Shown one piece after another: positions 8,917 through 15,875 of a stretch of 32,305 nt of DNA; within the stretch, counting starts at the first letter, position 1, and each line of letters starts with the position of its first letter. Below the pieces are notes generated by a model. That model worked only from the letters and a program-made list of their open reading frames with translations. It searched no databases and was not told where the DNA came from. The stretch is taken from positions 1 through 32,305 of the IMG/VR virus record IMGVR_UViG_3300006641_000098; one strand, 5' to 3'. Made by a program: the position numbers and the translations under genes. The DNA comes from a virus.

Positions 8917-9176
8917 AGGTTCCTTGCTTGGTTAATCCGCGCCATTAAATCCCGCACGACATTACGCTGCCCCTCGGCAAAGTAAGCGTGCGAGGAGTCC
9001 GTACCCGGCACGGCGACAGGTACGTCCACATACATTTCCTGCAGCCATTTCATCAGCGCCAGACCGTCCTCGGTGCCGAATACGCGCAGGCAAAGTCTTG
9101 CCAGATCCTCCCGCTGCTGGGTAGCAGCACGGATGTCCGGCGACTCCTCAAGTTGTTCCAGATCGTCCCAGCCCAT
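8913..9176 (-). CDS. Bbp19-like small head protein
   Basis: This 87-residue protein matches the small family named for Bordetella phage BPP-1 Bbp19. A central FGTEDGLALMKWLQEMY helix (about residues 33-49) is followed by a Tyr-Phe-Ala-Glu-Gly-Gln-Arg segment (YFAEGQRNVVRDLMARIN). The family is short, encoded beside the portal or scaffold, and has no well-defined biochemical role, though a head-assembly or virion role is likely. The ATG overlaps the portal stop as TAATG and the stop overlaps the scaffold start. The family assignment is from remembered motif shape. Confidence 0.75.
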   Translation of the reverse strand: MGWDDLEQLEESPDIRAATQQREDLARLCLRVFGTEDGLALMKWLQEMYVDVPVAVPGTDSSHAYFAEGQRNVVRDLMARINQARNL

Positions 9177-10780
9177 TACATTGCTCCTTCAGGTGCGGGC
9201 AGGGCAGCTTGCTGCTGTTGCATCATCTGGGCTTGCGCCATCGCAGCCATTGCCTGCTGCTGCTGGGCTTCTTCCTTGATGACGGCGCGTTCCTCGGCGG
9301 TGTTGCGCACCATTGCCGGGACACCCAGCTTGTCGCCCACATAATCGACCGCGACCTCGTTCTTGAGTGCCAGCTGGCCATCTGAGCCAAAAGCGCCGGA
9401 CTGCATCAGCTGCTGGTACTGGATGATTGCGTTGACCTCCTCCATGTTCTGCGCCATCGCCAGCGGTGCGACCGGCACCACCTTGACCTCAAGGCCGTTG
9501 ACGCGCAGGGGCAGCTGGATCAGGCCACGCTCGTCCATGACCTCAAGGATCTTGGCCACTAGCGGAATCATGGTTTCGTTAATCAAGCGACCGAAGGCAG
9601 AGCCCAAGTTCTGCGAGAGCTCCTTCATGCGCTCGACAATCTCGGTGGCCGAGCGTGCCGACATATTCTCAGGTGGCAGGGACTCGTCCAGCAGAATGCG
9701 CTTGATGTTGCTGCGCAGGTCGTTGATGACCAGCTGCGACACATTAAAGTCACCGGAGCGGGGCAGGGCTTGCAGGGCTGGGCCTTGCGGGCCACCGTTG
9801 CGGGCAACCGGGATGATCGCGCCAGGGATGATCTTGACCGTGTTCGGGTTCAGCACGCCATCGTCTGCTGCGGTGTACACACCAGCAACCGCAATGCTGG
9901 CGTTTTTCAGCAGCAGCTCAATGGTTTTGTTCAGCGTCTTGATGTCGGGCAGGGCAGTCATCAGCGGGCCGCGACCGTAGATCTCGCCTGCGACCTTCAT
10001 GTACCGCGAGATCACCCAGGGCGACGACTTGCGGCGGCGGTAGACAATCTCCTCTTTGCCTTCTTTCCAGATAACGTGGTAGCAGTAATCGCCGCGACCA
10101 GCGTCATAGATGGTGGCCTCGAGGAACTCAATGTCATCAGCAGGCTTGTCTGCAACCTTGCGCTTTAAGTTGGGCGACATCTTGGCATCAGGCCACTGGC
10201 GCTCGATGCTCTCGCCCTTGATCCTCATGCGGCGGTAGACGTTATCGACCTGGCCGTTCGCGCCTTCCTCGTAGCTGACCAGGAACAGCGGCACCGGCAC
10301 AAAGTTAATGGGCGACACATCGTCACCAGGCTGCACCATCATGCAGGCAGTGCCGACCGCCAGATCCAGCAGGAACTCACCAATGGCGATGTCGAAGTTG
10401 GACTGCTTCAGCACATCAAACATCTTGTCCCCGTAGGAATCCAAGATCTGCTGCAGCATGGTTTTCTTTTCAAACGGGATGGTCGGGCCAGCCTCAAGCC
10501 GCGACCACTTGCGCTGCGGAGGGAACACCACGGATTGCAGACGGTTGGCAAACCGCTGGGTCGAGTTGATGGCAGTCGAATCAAACACCCGCTGCATCTT
10601 CTTGCTGCCAGTCGCGCCACCTTCCCAGACACCATACAGCTGGCGCTGGGGCAGGGCGAACTCATAGGCATCCTGGTACAGCTGCTGAAACTCGTCCTTT
10701 TTGGTTTGCGCTGCAGCCTGGCGCTTGATGATCTCCTCGACCTTCAGACGCTTGCCGCCAAGCGGTGTCTTGTATTCCAT
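9176..10780 (-). CDS. Portal / head-to-tail connector protein
   Basis: This 534-residue protein belongs to the T7-type head-tail connector family. Visible signatures are the N-terminal stretch ending YEFALPQR, a block with INSTQRFANRLQSVVFPP (about residues 71-88), the central IYGRGPLMTALPDIKTLNK (about 269-287), and a Gln/Ala-rich C-terminal tail after residue 490 (poly-Gln and Met-rich) typical of the portal's disordered end. Twelve copies form the DNA channel, nucleate head assembly with the scaffold, and dock the terminase. It starts at an ATG one base after the stop of the small upstream gene. Confidence 0.93.
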   Translation of the reverse strand: MEYKTPLGGKRLKVEEIIKRQAAAQTKKDEFQQLYQDAYEFALPQRQLYGVWEGGATGSKKMQRVFDSTAINSTQRFANRLQSVVFPPQRKWSRLEAGPTIPFEKKTMLQQILDSYGDKMFDVLKQSNFDIAIGEFLLDLAVGTACMMVQPGDDVSPINFVPVPLFLVSYEEGANGQVDNVYRRMRIKGESIERQWPDAKMSPNLKRKVADKPADDIEFLEATIYDAGRGDYCYHVIWKEGKEEIVYRRRKSSPWVISRYMKVAGEIYGRGPLMTALPDIKTLNKTIELLLKNASIAVAGVYTAADDGVLNPNTVKIIPGAIIPVARNGGPQGPALQALPRSGDFNVSQLVINDLRSNIKRILLDESLPPENMSARSATEIVERMKELSQNLGSAFGRLINETMIPLVAKILEVMDERGLIQLPLRVNGLEVKVVPVAPLAMAQNMEEVNAIIQYQQLMQSGAFGSDGQLALKNEVAVDYVGDKLGVPAMVRNTAEERAVIKEEAQQQQAMAAMAQAQMMQQQQAALPAPEGAM

Positions 10781-10781
10781 C

Positions 10782-10937
10782 TTATTTTTCCTTTGCTGCG
10801 GCCATGTTGTCGATTAAGTTTGGATAGGGTCTGCCAGCCTTCTGCGCACGACGCATGGCATTGCGCTTCTCCGCGCTCGATAGCTTCTCAGGCTTGCCAA
10901 GATCCTTTGGCCTTGGCTTGTCCCAGACTTCTTTCAT
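10782..10937 (-). CDS. Small basic phage protein upstream of portal
   Basis: This 51-residue basic protein begins MKEVWDKPRPKDLGKPEKLS and contains AQKAGRPYPNLIDNMAAAKE. Small Lys-rich proteins with a GRPYPN motif occur near terminase and portal genes in many phages, but I know no established function. I chose the ATG at 10937 over a longer in-frame start at 11099 because it overlaps the stop of the preceding gene as ATGA, is preceded by AAGGA, and the upstream extension is the shadow frame of that gene. It is followed by the portal gene after one base. Confidence 0.7.
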   Translation of the reverse strand: MKEVWDKPRPKDLGKPEKLSSAEKRNAMRRAQKAGRPYPNLIDNMAAAKEK

Positions 10938-11095
10938 GACTGTTCCTTCATCAAGCCGCGCTTGCGCTTGGCACGCTCTTGCTCGGACAAGGCAATGGCA
11001 ATCGCCTGGTCGCGGCTCGTTACCTTTTGACCAGAGCTCGACTTCAGCTTGCCCTCTTTGTACTCGCCCATCACTTTGCGAACCTTGTCCATCAT
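10934..11095 (-). CDS. DUF6496-like small protein
   Basis: This 53-residue Lys/Ser-rich protein (MMDKVRKVMGEYKEGKLKSS) continues with GQKVTSRDQAIAIALSEQER. The pattern VM.E.K.GKL.S..G..V..R.QAIAIALSE is that of the DUF6496 family, common in phages and bacteria and without a known function. The ATG at 11095 overlaps the upstream stop (ATGATGG) and the stop overlaps the next start; a second ATG at 11092 would shorten it by one residue. It lies in the late operon between a coiled-coil protein and the portal gene. Confidence 0.75.
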   Translation of the reverse strand: MMDKVRKVMGEYKEGKLKSSSGQKVTSRDQAIAIALSEQERAKRKRGLMKEQS

Positions 11096-11769
11096 GCATC
11101 TTTTAATAAAGGTCTGGATGTTTTACGTCCAACGGCTGCCAGTCGCGCACCTTTTCGCTCGCCGACTTCGCGCTGATAGCCTGTTTGCAGCTGCTGCTTC
11201 TGTTGCTCAAATTTTCCCGTGTCGAATTCAGGCAGTTGCGGAGCTGTCGGAGCAGATGGCGCTTCAGGAGCTTTTTCGGTAAATGTCGGAACAGGGCCGC
11301 GCTCTCTCGGCTTGTACAGCTCGAAAGTTATTTTTCCTTGTGGCGTAGTGATTCGTTTTGCTGAGTAGCCTTCAGGTAATTCATGCAAGAAATAATCCCT
11401 GCCATTGATGTTTGCATACGCTGTTGATGCGTTGCCTTTTTGAATAAGCCTTACATTCTTGTCTCCAGGAACGACAAGATCTTGACCTCCGACATCGGAC
11501 TCATACTGAGAAAGTCTGTTGTTGAAAGCATCAAGACGCTGCCTATATGCAGCTGCCGCAGATTCGTACTGAGGCATCTGCACTTCTCTGTATTGCTTGA
11601 CCGCAGCCTCATACGGAGCCATGAGTTCATCGCGCTGCTTTTGGTAAGCGGCGAACTCTGACTGATATTGGCCAGTCATCGCCTCAATGTTTTTCTTGTA
11701 CTGCTCTGCAATCCGAGTCAGATCGGACTGCTTGCGCAGCATCATCCGCTTCTGGTATGCGGTCGCCAT
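11092..11769 (-). CDS. Coiled-coil protein, possible virion component
   Basis: I do not recognise this 225-residue protein. Residues 1-95 are Gln/Tyr/Glu/Lys-rich with repeated YxxxVxxY spacing (EAAVKQYREVQMPQYESAAA), a probable long helix. A short beta-like middle part follows (NGRDYFLHELPEGYSAKRIT, about residues 120-139), then a Pro-rich linker (about 158-182) and a basic Gln-rich C-terminus. Position between terminase and portal, without enzyme motifs, suggests a head or minor virion role. It starts at the ATG overlapping the stop of the upstream gene. GC is lower than in its neighbours (about 28 of 60 bases in 11341-11400), which may mark acquired DNA. Confidence 0.65.
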   Translation of the reverse strand: MATAYQKRMMLRKQSDLTRIAEQYKKNIEAMTGQYQSEFAAYQKQRDELMAPYEAAVKQYREVQMPQYESAAAAYRQRLDAFNNRLSQYESDVGGQDLVVPGDKNVRLIQKGNASTAYANINGRDYFLHELPEGYSAKRITTPQGKITFELYKPRERGPVPTFTEKAPEAPSAPTAPQLPEFDTGKFEQQKQQLQTGYQREVGERKGARLAAVGRKTSRPLLKDA

Positions 11770-12215
11770 TACTGCATCCTCATGCCGGAGCCGAGGGTTG
11801 TGGCCTCAACGCCGAGCTCAGGTGTCATGCGCTCCTGTGACAGCAGCGACCTGCGACCACCGCGGGTGCGGGCACGCAGCGCAGATGCTTCTTGCTGTGC
11901 AGCCTTGCGACGTTCCTCGTCTGCCGCTGCCTGCACTTCTCTGGCTTTGTTTTCCATTGCCAGCTTGTTCTCTTTGTACTGCAGCTGCTGCGCGTCGAAC
12001 TGCTGTCGCGCCAGATCCGACTGCTGTTGCAGCGATGTGCTCTGCTTCTGGTATTCAGCGGTCTGACGGGCTACCTCAGTGCGCATGGCTTCAGCGTCAG
12101 CCTTCTGCTGCTGCAGTGCTCGATCTTGTTGGCGTTGTGCTTCCTTGCGAGCTTTGCGCCCCTCATAGGCGTTGTAAGCGGTCGAAGCAATAATTGCCGT
12201 TGCGATCCAGACCAT
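11769..12215 (-). CDS. Membrane-anchored or helical Gln-rich protein
   Basis: This 148-residue protein has a short hydrophobic N-terminus (MVWIATAIIASTAYNAYEG) followed by about 80 residues of Arg/Gln/Glu/Ala-rich helix and a basic Gly/Arg-rich segment (RARTRGGRRSLLSQERM, about 113-129). Proteins with this shape recur in podoviral late operons and are sometimes annotated as internal virion or minor structural proteins; I cannot assign a family. It abuts the cupin-like gene upstream and overlaps the next start by one base. Confidence 0.65.
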   Translation of the reverse strand: MVWIATAIIASTAYNAYEGRKARKEAQRQQDRALQQQKADAEAMRTEVARQTAEYQKQSTSLQQQSDLARQQFDAQQLQYKENKLAMENKAREVQAAADEERRKAAQQEASALRARTRGGRRSLLSQERMTPELGVEATTLGSGMRMQ

Positions 12216-12683
12216 TTATTTCTCCTTCAATTTCAACAGTTCCAAATAGGAATCAAGCTCTGCAAAGTCAGGAGCGATCAGCTCCTGTTCCAGCTTTTCC
12301 ATGTCAGTCTCAAACGAGTGATGCACGTTCAGCATCACCAAGTCCTCATGCACAAAGCCCACGCGCTTGGCACCAGGCTTGGACACAAACGTCGCTGGAG
12401 CCTGCAGCTTTACCACGCCTTCATCGGTTAGCAGCGTGATGCAGCCCTGCGCGATGATGACGATGTGCTCAGACTTGTGGATCTTCCCCACAAACGCCTG
12501 ACCTGCTGGCATCCTCATCTGGCGCACATACAGCCCATGTGCAAACCAGTGTTCAATCGGCACATCGACCTGCGGCTGCTCTGCCATCCACGCCTGAATG
12601 TTCATGACCTGATCGCGCACAGACTTTGTGGCAAAGCCTGAGATCAGCTGCTTTGCGTCATCCGCGCTTATCAAGTCGCTCAT
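12216..12683 (-). CDS. Cupin-like protein next to terminase
   Basis: From the ATG at 12683 this gives 155 residues (MSDLISADDAKQLISGF). The central part, about MPAGQAFVGKIHKSEHIVII through LQAPATFVSKPGAKRV, has the spacing of a single cupin barrel: Gly, His at KIHKSEH, and a late His at LNVHHSF. Such small cupins are known beside terminase genes in phages, with no proven substrate. A TTG at 12746 would add 21 residues and overlap the terminase stop. I prefer 12683 because the domain begins there, although neither start has a strong RBS. Confidence 0.65.
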   Translation of the reverse strand: MSDLISADDAKQLISGFATKSVRDQVMNIQAWMAEQPQVDVPIEHWFAHGLYVRQMRMPAGQAFVGKIHKSEHIVIIAQGCITLLTDEGVVKLQAPATFVSKPGAKRVGFVHEDLVMLNVHHSFETDMEKLEQELIAPDFAELDSYLELLKLKEK

Positions 12684-12742
12684 GCAAAGGATTCTATTGA
12701 AAGTTGGACACCGGGCAATCAATGTGATTGCGCTGCGATATA

Positions 12743-14296
12743 TCAAGCAAAGATGTCAAAGTCAGTCCCGGCCTGTACCTGTGCCGGTGGTCTGCCGCCG
12801 AGCTGGTGGGTTCTTGTCATGCGGTTGTACTCGCCGCCGCCAAGCATCAGGTAGCCAAACGAGTCACCGATGTGGGAGTGCTCGTTCTTGTTTGGCGCAT
12901 CCCTGAACCGCTCTTGCCCAGCCCCGATGGCCACCCGCTTGAAGTGGTAGCCACCGCCAAGGGCTTTTCTCAGCAGCTTGCACTTGCGGTTGACGATCAG
13001 CCCCGGCTTGCCTTGGATTAGGCGCTGCATGGGCGCTGCAGCGGCTTCCCGGCGCACCTTGAAATCGTTGCTGGCAGTGGGCTGCGCACGCAGGCCAAGG
13101 GTTTTCAGGAAGTCAAAAGCCGTGACCTCATAGATCGCATCTCGAGCCATGCCTGCGGGGTCGCCCCAGATCATCACCTGGTGGTTCGGATAGGCAGCGT
13201 TGAGCTCCGCGAGCAGCTGGTGGCCGAAGCGCTCCAGACCCATGTCAAAGGTGACGATCTCGTCGTGGATGACCCAGCGGCCATTTGGCAGGCGCTGGCC
13301 AATCGTGGCAGCAGGGGTCAAACCAAAGTCCAGCCCGACCTGAATCGGCACCGTTGGATCGATCTCGGTGTCACCGGACATGGTGCCGTCCTCATACTCT
13401 GGCCATACGGGGCGACCTTCCTGCACATAGGTGTACTGCCCGCCTGCGTAGCACTTGATCCAGTCAAGGTTCTTACCAAGCAGCATCTGCTGGTAGTAGC
13501 CGGGCGGCAGGTTGTTGATGTTCTCAGCCCGCGGGTTGACCTTCCACCACTTGCCTGCAGCGAATACATGGTCGTTGGCCTCGGGGTTGTCGGGCAACTC
13601 CTCCGGCACGACATCAATGACCCCGCCTGGCTGCTTCCAGAACTTCCAAGCGTATGCGCCGGTCATCTTCTCCTTCTCGGCCATGTTGTGCCACCAGTGG
13701 TCATCGTCCATCGGGTTGGTGTCCATCCAGATGCCGTGCCAGGTAGCGCCACCGTCGCGCTTGGTCGGGTATCGACCGACCCGGTGCGTCAGACCATCAA
13801 TTACAGCCTTGGGCAGTTCGCGGGCTTCGTTGACCCATGCGCCGGTGAGCTCAAGCGAGAGCAGCTTTCTAACGTCCTTGGGCTGATCGAGCGCCAGAAA
13901 GATGACCTCGCAATCAATGCCAGCAGCATCACCCCTTGCTGGCAGTCGGATGTGGTGGGTGATCGGTGGAGTCCACAGCATCGGGCCGAACGTCGCCTCT
14001 GGGAACAGATCCAGCCAGGTTTTGATCGTGGTGGTTTTCAGCATGGGGTAGCTGTTCCTGACCACTGCGAACCGGGTATACCTCACGTTGTCGATGGGGG
14101 AGGGCTTTTGCTTGATGGCCTTCAGGAAGATCTTGCTGGCGCAGCCGTATGACTTGCCCGACCCGACCGGCCCCATGATGCCCTGCACGAACGCATTGCT
14201 CTGGATGAAGTCGTAGATCACCGGGCTCTGGCTGAAGTCCAGATTCAGGCCGGCTTGCGAGACTGCTTTGTCCGATTGTTCTTTCGTTCTTGCCAC
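12743..14296 (-). CDS. Terminase large subunit
   Basis: This 517-residue packaging motor has Walker A GPVGSGKS (residues 42-49), a Walker B-type strand EVIFLALD (130-137), a nearby catalytic Glu in AWVNEARE (E157), and a C-terminal RNase H-like nuclease with acidic residues in GLDFG (D323), WGDPAG (D379) and HIGDSFGYL (D478). The ATPase translocates DNA through the portal and the nuclease cuts concatemers. Length is normal for the family. The ATG is preceded by GGAGG and 15 bases after the stop of the previous gene. It is upstream of the portal, as expected, and separated from the small subunit by two small genes. Confidence 0.95.
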   Translation of the reverse strand: MARTKEQSDKAVSQAGLNLDFSQSPVIYDFIQSNAFVQGIMGPVGSGKSYGCASKIFLKAIKQKPSPIDNVRYTRFAVVRNSYPMLKTTTIKTWLDLFPEATFGPMLWTPPITHHIRLPARGDAAGIDCEVIFLALDQPKDVRKLLSLELTGAWVNEARELPKAVIDGLTHRVGRYPTKRDGGATWHGIWMDTNPMDDDHWWHNMAEKEKMTGAYAWKFWKQPGGVIDVVPEELPDNPEANDHVFAAGKWWKVNPRAENINNLPPGYYQQMLLGKNLDWIKCYAGGQYTYVQEGRPVWPEYEDGTMSGDTEIDPTVPIQVGLDFGLTPAATIGQRLPNGRWVIHDEIVTFDMGLERFGHQLLAELNAAYPNHQVMIWGDPAGMARDAIYEVTAFDFLKTLGLRAQPTASNDFKVRREAAAAPMQRLIQGKPGLIVNRKCKLLRKALGGGYHFKRVAIGAGQERFRDAPNKNEHSHIGDSFGYLMLGGGEYNRMTRTHQLGGRPPAQVQAGTDFDIFA

Positions 14297-14311
14297 GTTT
14301 CCTCCAGAGAC

Positions 14312-14563
14312 TCATTGTGATCTTGCGCGGATAGCTTCGGCAGCAACATCAAGTTCACGCGCAAATCCGTGCAACGGAACTTCACGCTGATCCCAATGCC
14401 TTGCCCGTGTTTCAACACATTTCGCGCACGCCTCGCGCTCTGCCTCAATCAATTGCATCGCGCCTTTTACGAGGTTATCCCAGCCAATTTCTATGCCGCC
14501 ACTAAAGTCGTTCATGTGTCCATCTGCGTCCATGAACACCTTAATTATTTCTTTGCGATTCAT
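14312..14563 (-). CDS. Small conserved phage protein, paralogue A
   Basis: This 83-residue protein has an N-terminal helix (MNRKEIIKVFMDADGHMNDF), a central LIEAEREACAKCVETRA and the closing AAEAIRARSQ. The C-terminal half matches the neighbouring gene at 14560-14817, which ends IIAERIRARGKQ after LVAAAEREECAKVCDE. The pair shares AERExCAKxC...A-I-RAR and probably arose by duplication. The signature is frequent in uncharacterised small proteins of phages; no function is known to me. Its start overlaps the upstream stop. Confidence 0.65.
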   Translation of the reverse strand: MNRKEIIKVFMDADGHMNDFSGGIEIGWDNLVKGAMQLIEAEREACAKCVETRARHWDQREVPLHGFARELDVAAEAIRARSQ

Positions 14564-14817
14564 TGCTTTCCCCTTGCGCGGATACGCTCCGCAATAATTC
14601 CAGCAGTGAATGCAGCATGATCCCCGTCTTTTGTGCGTTTGCCGCTTTGCATTGATACTTCAACTTCATCACACACCTTCGCGCATTCCTCGCGCTCTGC
14701 TGCTGCGACTAGGGCGGCGAAGCGTTCAAACGAGTCTTGGTCGCGAAAATAAACGCCGTCGCAATCGTTGATTAGACCGGCTTTGCGCGCCATGCGGATA
14801 ATGTCATCTTTTGTCAT
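14560..14817 (-). CDS. Small conserved phage protein, paralogue B
   Basis: This 85-residue protein (MTKDDIIRMARKAGLINDCD) has a central FERFAALVAAAEREECAKVC and a C-terminal AGIIAERIRARGKQ. It shares the C-terminal pattern of the adjacent gene, and both lie between the terminase subunits in frame-overlapping order. The N-terminal DDIIRMARKAGL looks like a short helical domain. Function unknown. It overlaps the small terminase stop by a few bases. Confidence 0.65.
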   Translation of the reverse strand: MTKDDIIRMARKAGLINDCDGVYFRDQDSFERFAALVAAAEREECAKVCDEVEVSMQSGKRTKDGDHAAFTAGIIAERIRARGKQ

Positions 14818-15236
14818 TGCTCTCCCCTTGGTGGTGCCACCACGTTCACATCGATCACAGACGGTTTGTCAGACCCATCATCCGGGTTGTCCAGCAGACC
14901 ACTCGCTTTGGCCAGCAGACGCAGCACGCCCACCTTGTCGTACAGCTCGACCTCAAGCGTGGAGTTGCCATCCTTGTCCGTTTTGACCCGGATGTTCTTG
15001 ATCGCCTGCAGCGCGGTTTCAGGGATCTGGTGAGCAGGTTTGACCTTCACATTGCCGTACTCGTCCCAGGTCATGATGTCCGTGATCTTCGTATTGGCCA
15101 TGCACAGCAACGCATAAGCCACCGCCTCACGGTTCTCAAGGATCGTGGCAGAACGCTCCAGCCTTCTCTGCACAGACCTGACCCCACCCCAGTTCGTAAG
15201 CGGTGGGATCACATTGGTTTGCTTAGGGCGTGCCAT
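14814..15236 (-). CDS. Terminase small subunit (putative)
   Basis: This 140-residue protein lies two small genes upstream of the large terminase. The N-terminal part contains AVAYALLCMANTKITDIMTW (about 39-58). The C-terminal part DKVGVLRLLAKASGLLD (about 100-116) resembles the oligomerisation/ATPase-contact end of phage small terminases, and an acidic tail follows (NPDDGSDKP). The protein should bind the packaging start site and load the motor. The call rests on position, size and the C-terminal pattern; I see no certain helix-turn-helix. It overlaps the stop of the SSB-like gene. Confidence 0.7.
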   Translation of the reverse strand: MARPKQTNVIPPLTNWGGVRSVQRRLERSATILENREAVAYALLCMANTKITDIMTWDEYGNVKVKPAHQIPETALQAIKNIRVKTDKDGNSTLEVELYDKVGVLRLLAKASGLLDNPDDGSDKPSVIDVNVVAPPRGEQ

Positions 15237-15502
15237 CAGAAGGGAATGTCAGAGTCATTCTGCGGCTGGTACCCATTGGCCTTGGCCTGGTTATGCGCAG
15301 ACACCTGAATCGAGCAGGCATCACCAATCTGGCAGCTGTAGAAAGCCTGACCAGTCGCATCCTCCTTCCTCCACGCCTTGAACCAATGCAGCTGACCATC
15401 AGGCAACATGATCCGACCATCCAAGTCAGGATCTTTCTTGCCCTCACGCTTCTTCTTATTCGCAAACAAACTGCCCTGCCCAGGCCGATGCTCAAATGCC
15501 AT
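15236..15502 (-). CDS. SSB-like single-strand DNA-binding protein
   Basis: From the ATG at 15502, which has GGAGG upstream, the protein has 88 residues, starting MAFEHRPGQGSLFANKKKRE. The core (GRIMLPDGQLHWFKAWRKED, then ATGQAFYSCQIG) is beta-rich and resembles small phage OB-type proteins that replace SSB. The last residues, NDSDIPF, closely match the acidic DDIPF tip by which bacterial SSB recruits replication and repair enzymes. This suggests it coats phage ssDNA and contacts host proteins through the same surface, supporting the RecT-type recombination. It lies first in the packaging operon, just after a terminator hairpin. The longer frame start at 15520 is less likely. Confidence 0.65.
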   Translation of the reverse strand: MAFEHRPGQGSLFANKKKREGKKDPDLDGRIMLPDGQLHWFKAWRKEDATGQAFYSCQIGDACSIQVSAHNQAKANGYQPQNDSDIPF

Positions 15503-15518
15503 CTTGCTACCTCCAGTC

Positions 15519-15535
15519 AAAAACCCCTTGCGGGG
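15519..15535 (-). terminator. Short terminator/attenuator hairpin before the SSB-like gene
   Basis: A GC-only stem (CCCC at 15524-15527, GGGG at 15532-15535) with a TTGC loop is followed on the minus strand by five T residues (15519-15523), just before the GGAGG ribosome site of the SSB-like gene. It probably separates the early replication operon from the packaging operon or lowers read-through into it. Confidence 0.65.
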
Positions 15536-15875
15536 AAATAGTCAGAAAAATTTTGGTGTGGCCCCCGCACGCACAGGGCGAGGGGGAGGGGGGAAAGGTG
15601 TCCTTTCGGCAACTGACTGCCCAGCGCCAGCCAGCACGACCGTTTGTCCAACCAGTCTGCGCCAGGCCTGCTTCCGACCAGACACCCCTTGACCCCCCTG
15701 CCTGTCCAGACACCCGTTAAAACCCATACCAGCGTATGGATTCTGTACATCCACATGCCCGACCGCTTTAAACGCTCTACAAGCCGTTTTCCCTACCCAC
15801 CCATGTCTGCCTATCACCTGCCCCCTGATCGCGCCTTGTAGGTACCTTAGAACCCGCGGAAACGGCATCGGCATT
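15536..15875. other. Gene-free region between replication and packaging operons
   Basis: No convincing gene is present in these 340 bases. Overlapping minus-strand frames exist, the longest at 15542-15874 (110 codons), but they lack an RBS and are Gly/Arg/Pro-rich like GC-driven shadows. Visible structure is a 6-bp inverted repeat CCATAC/GTATGG with a 4-base loop (15724-15739) and two copies of CCAGACACCC (15678-15687 and 15706-15715), 28 bases apart. A packaging or control site is possible from the location upstream of the terminase genes. Confidence 0.4.

Noticed and set aside
15542-15874. 110-codon minus-strand frame in the gene-free segment
   Set aside because: No ribosome site, Gly/Arg/Pro-rich composition as expected for random frames in GC-rich DNA, and other frames are equally open. 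Noted as non-coding.
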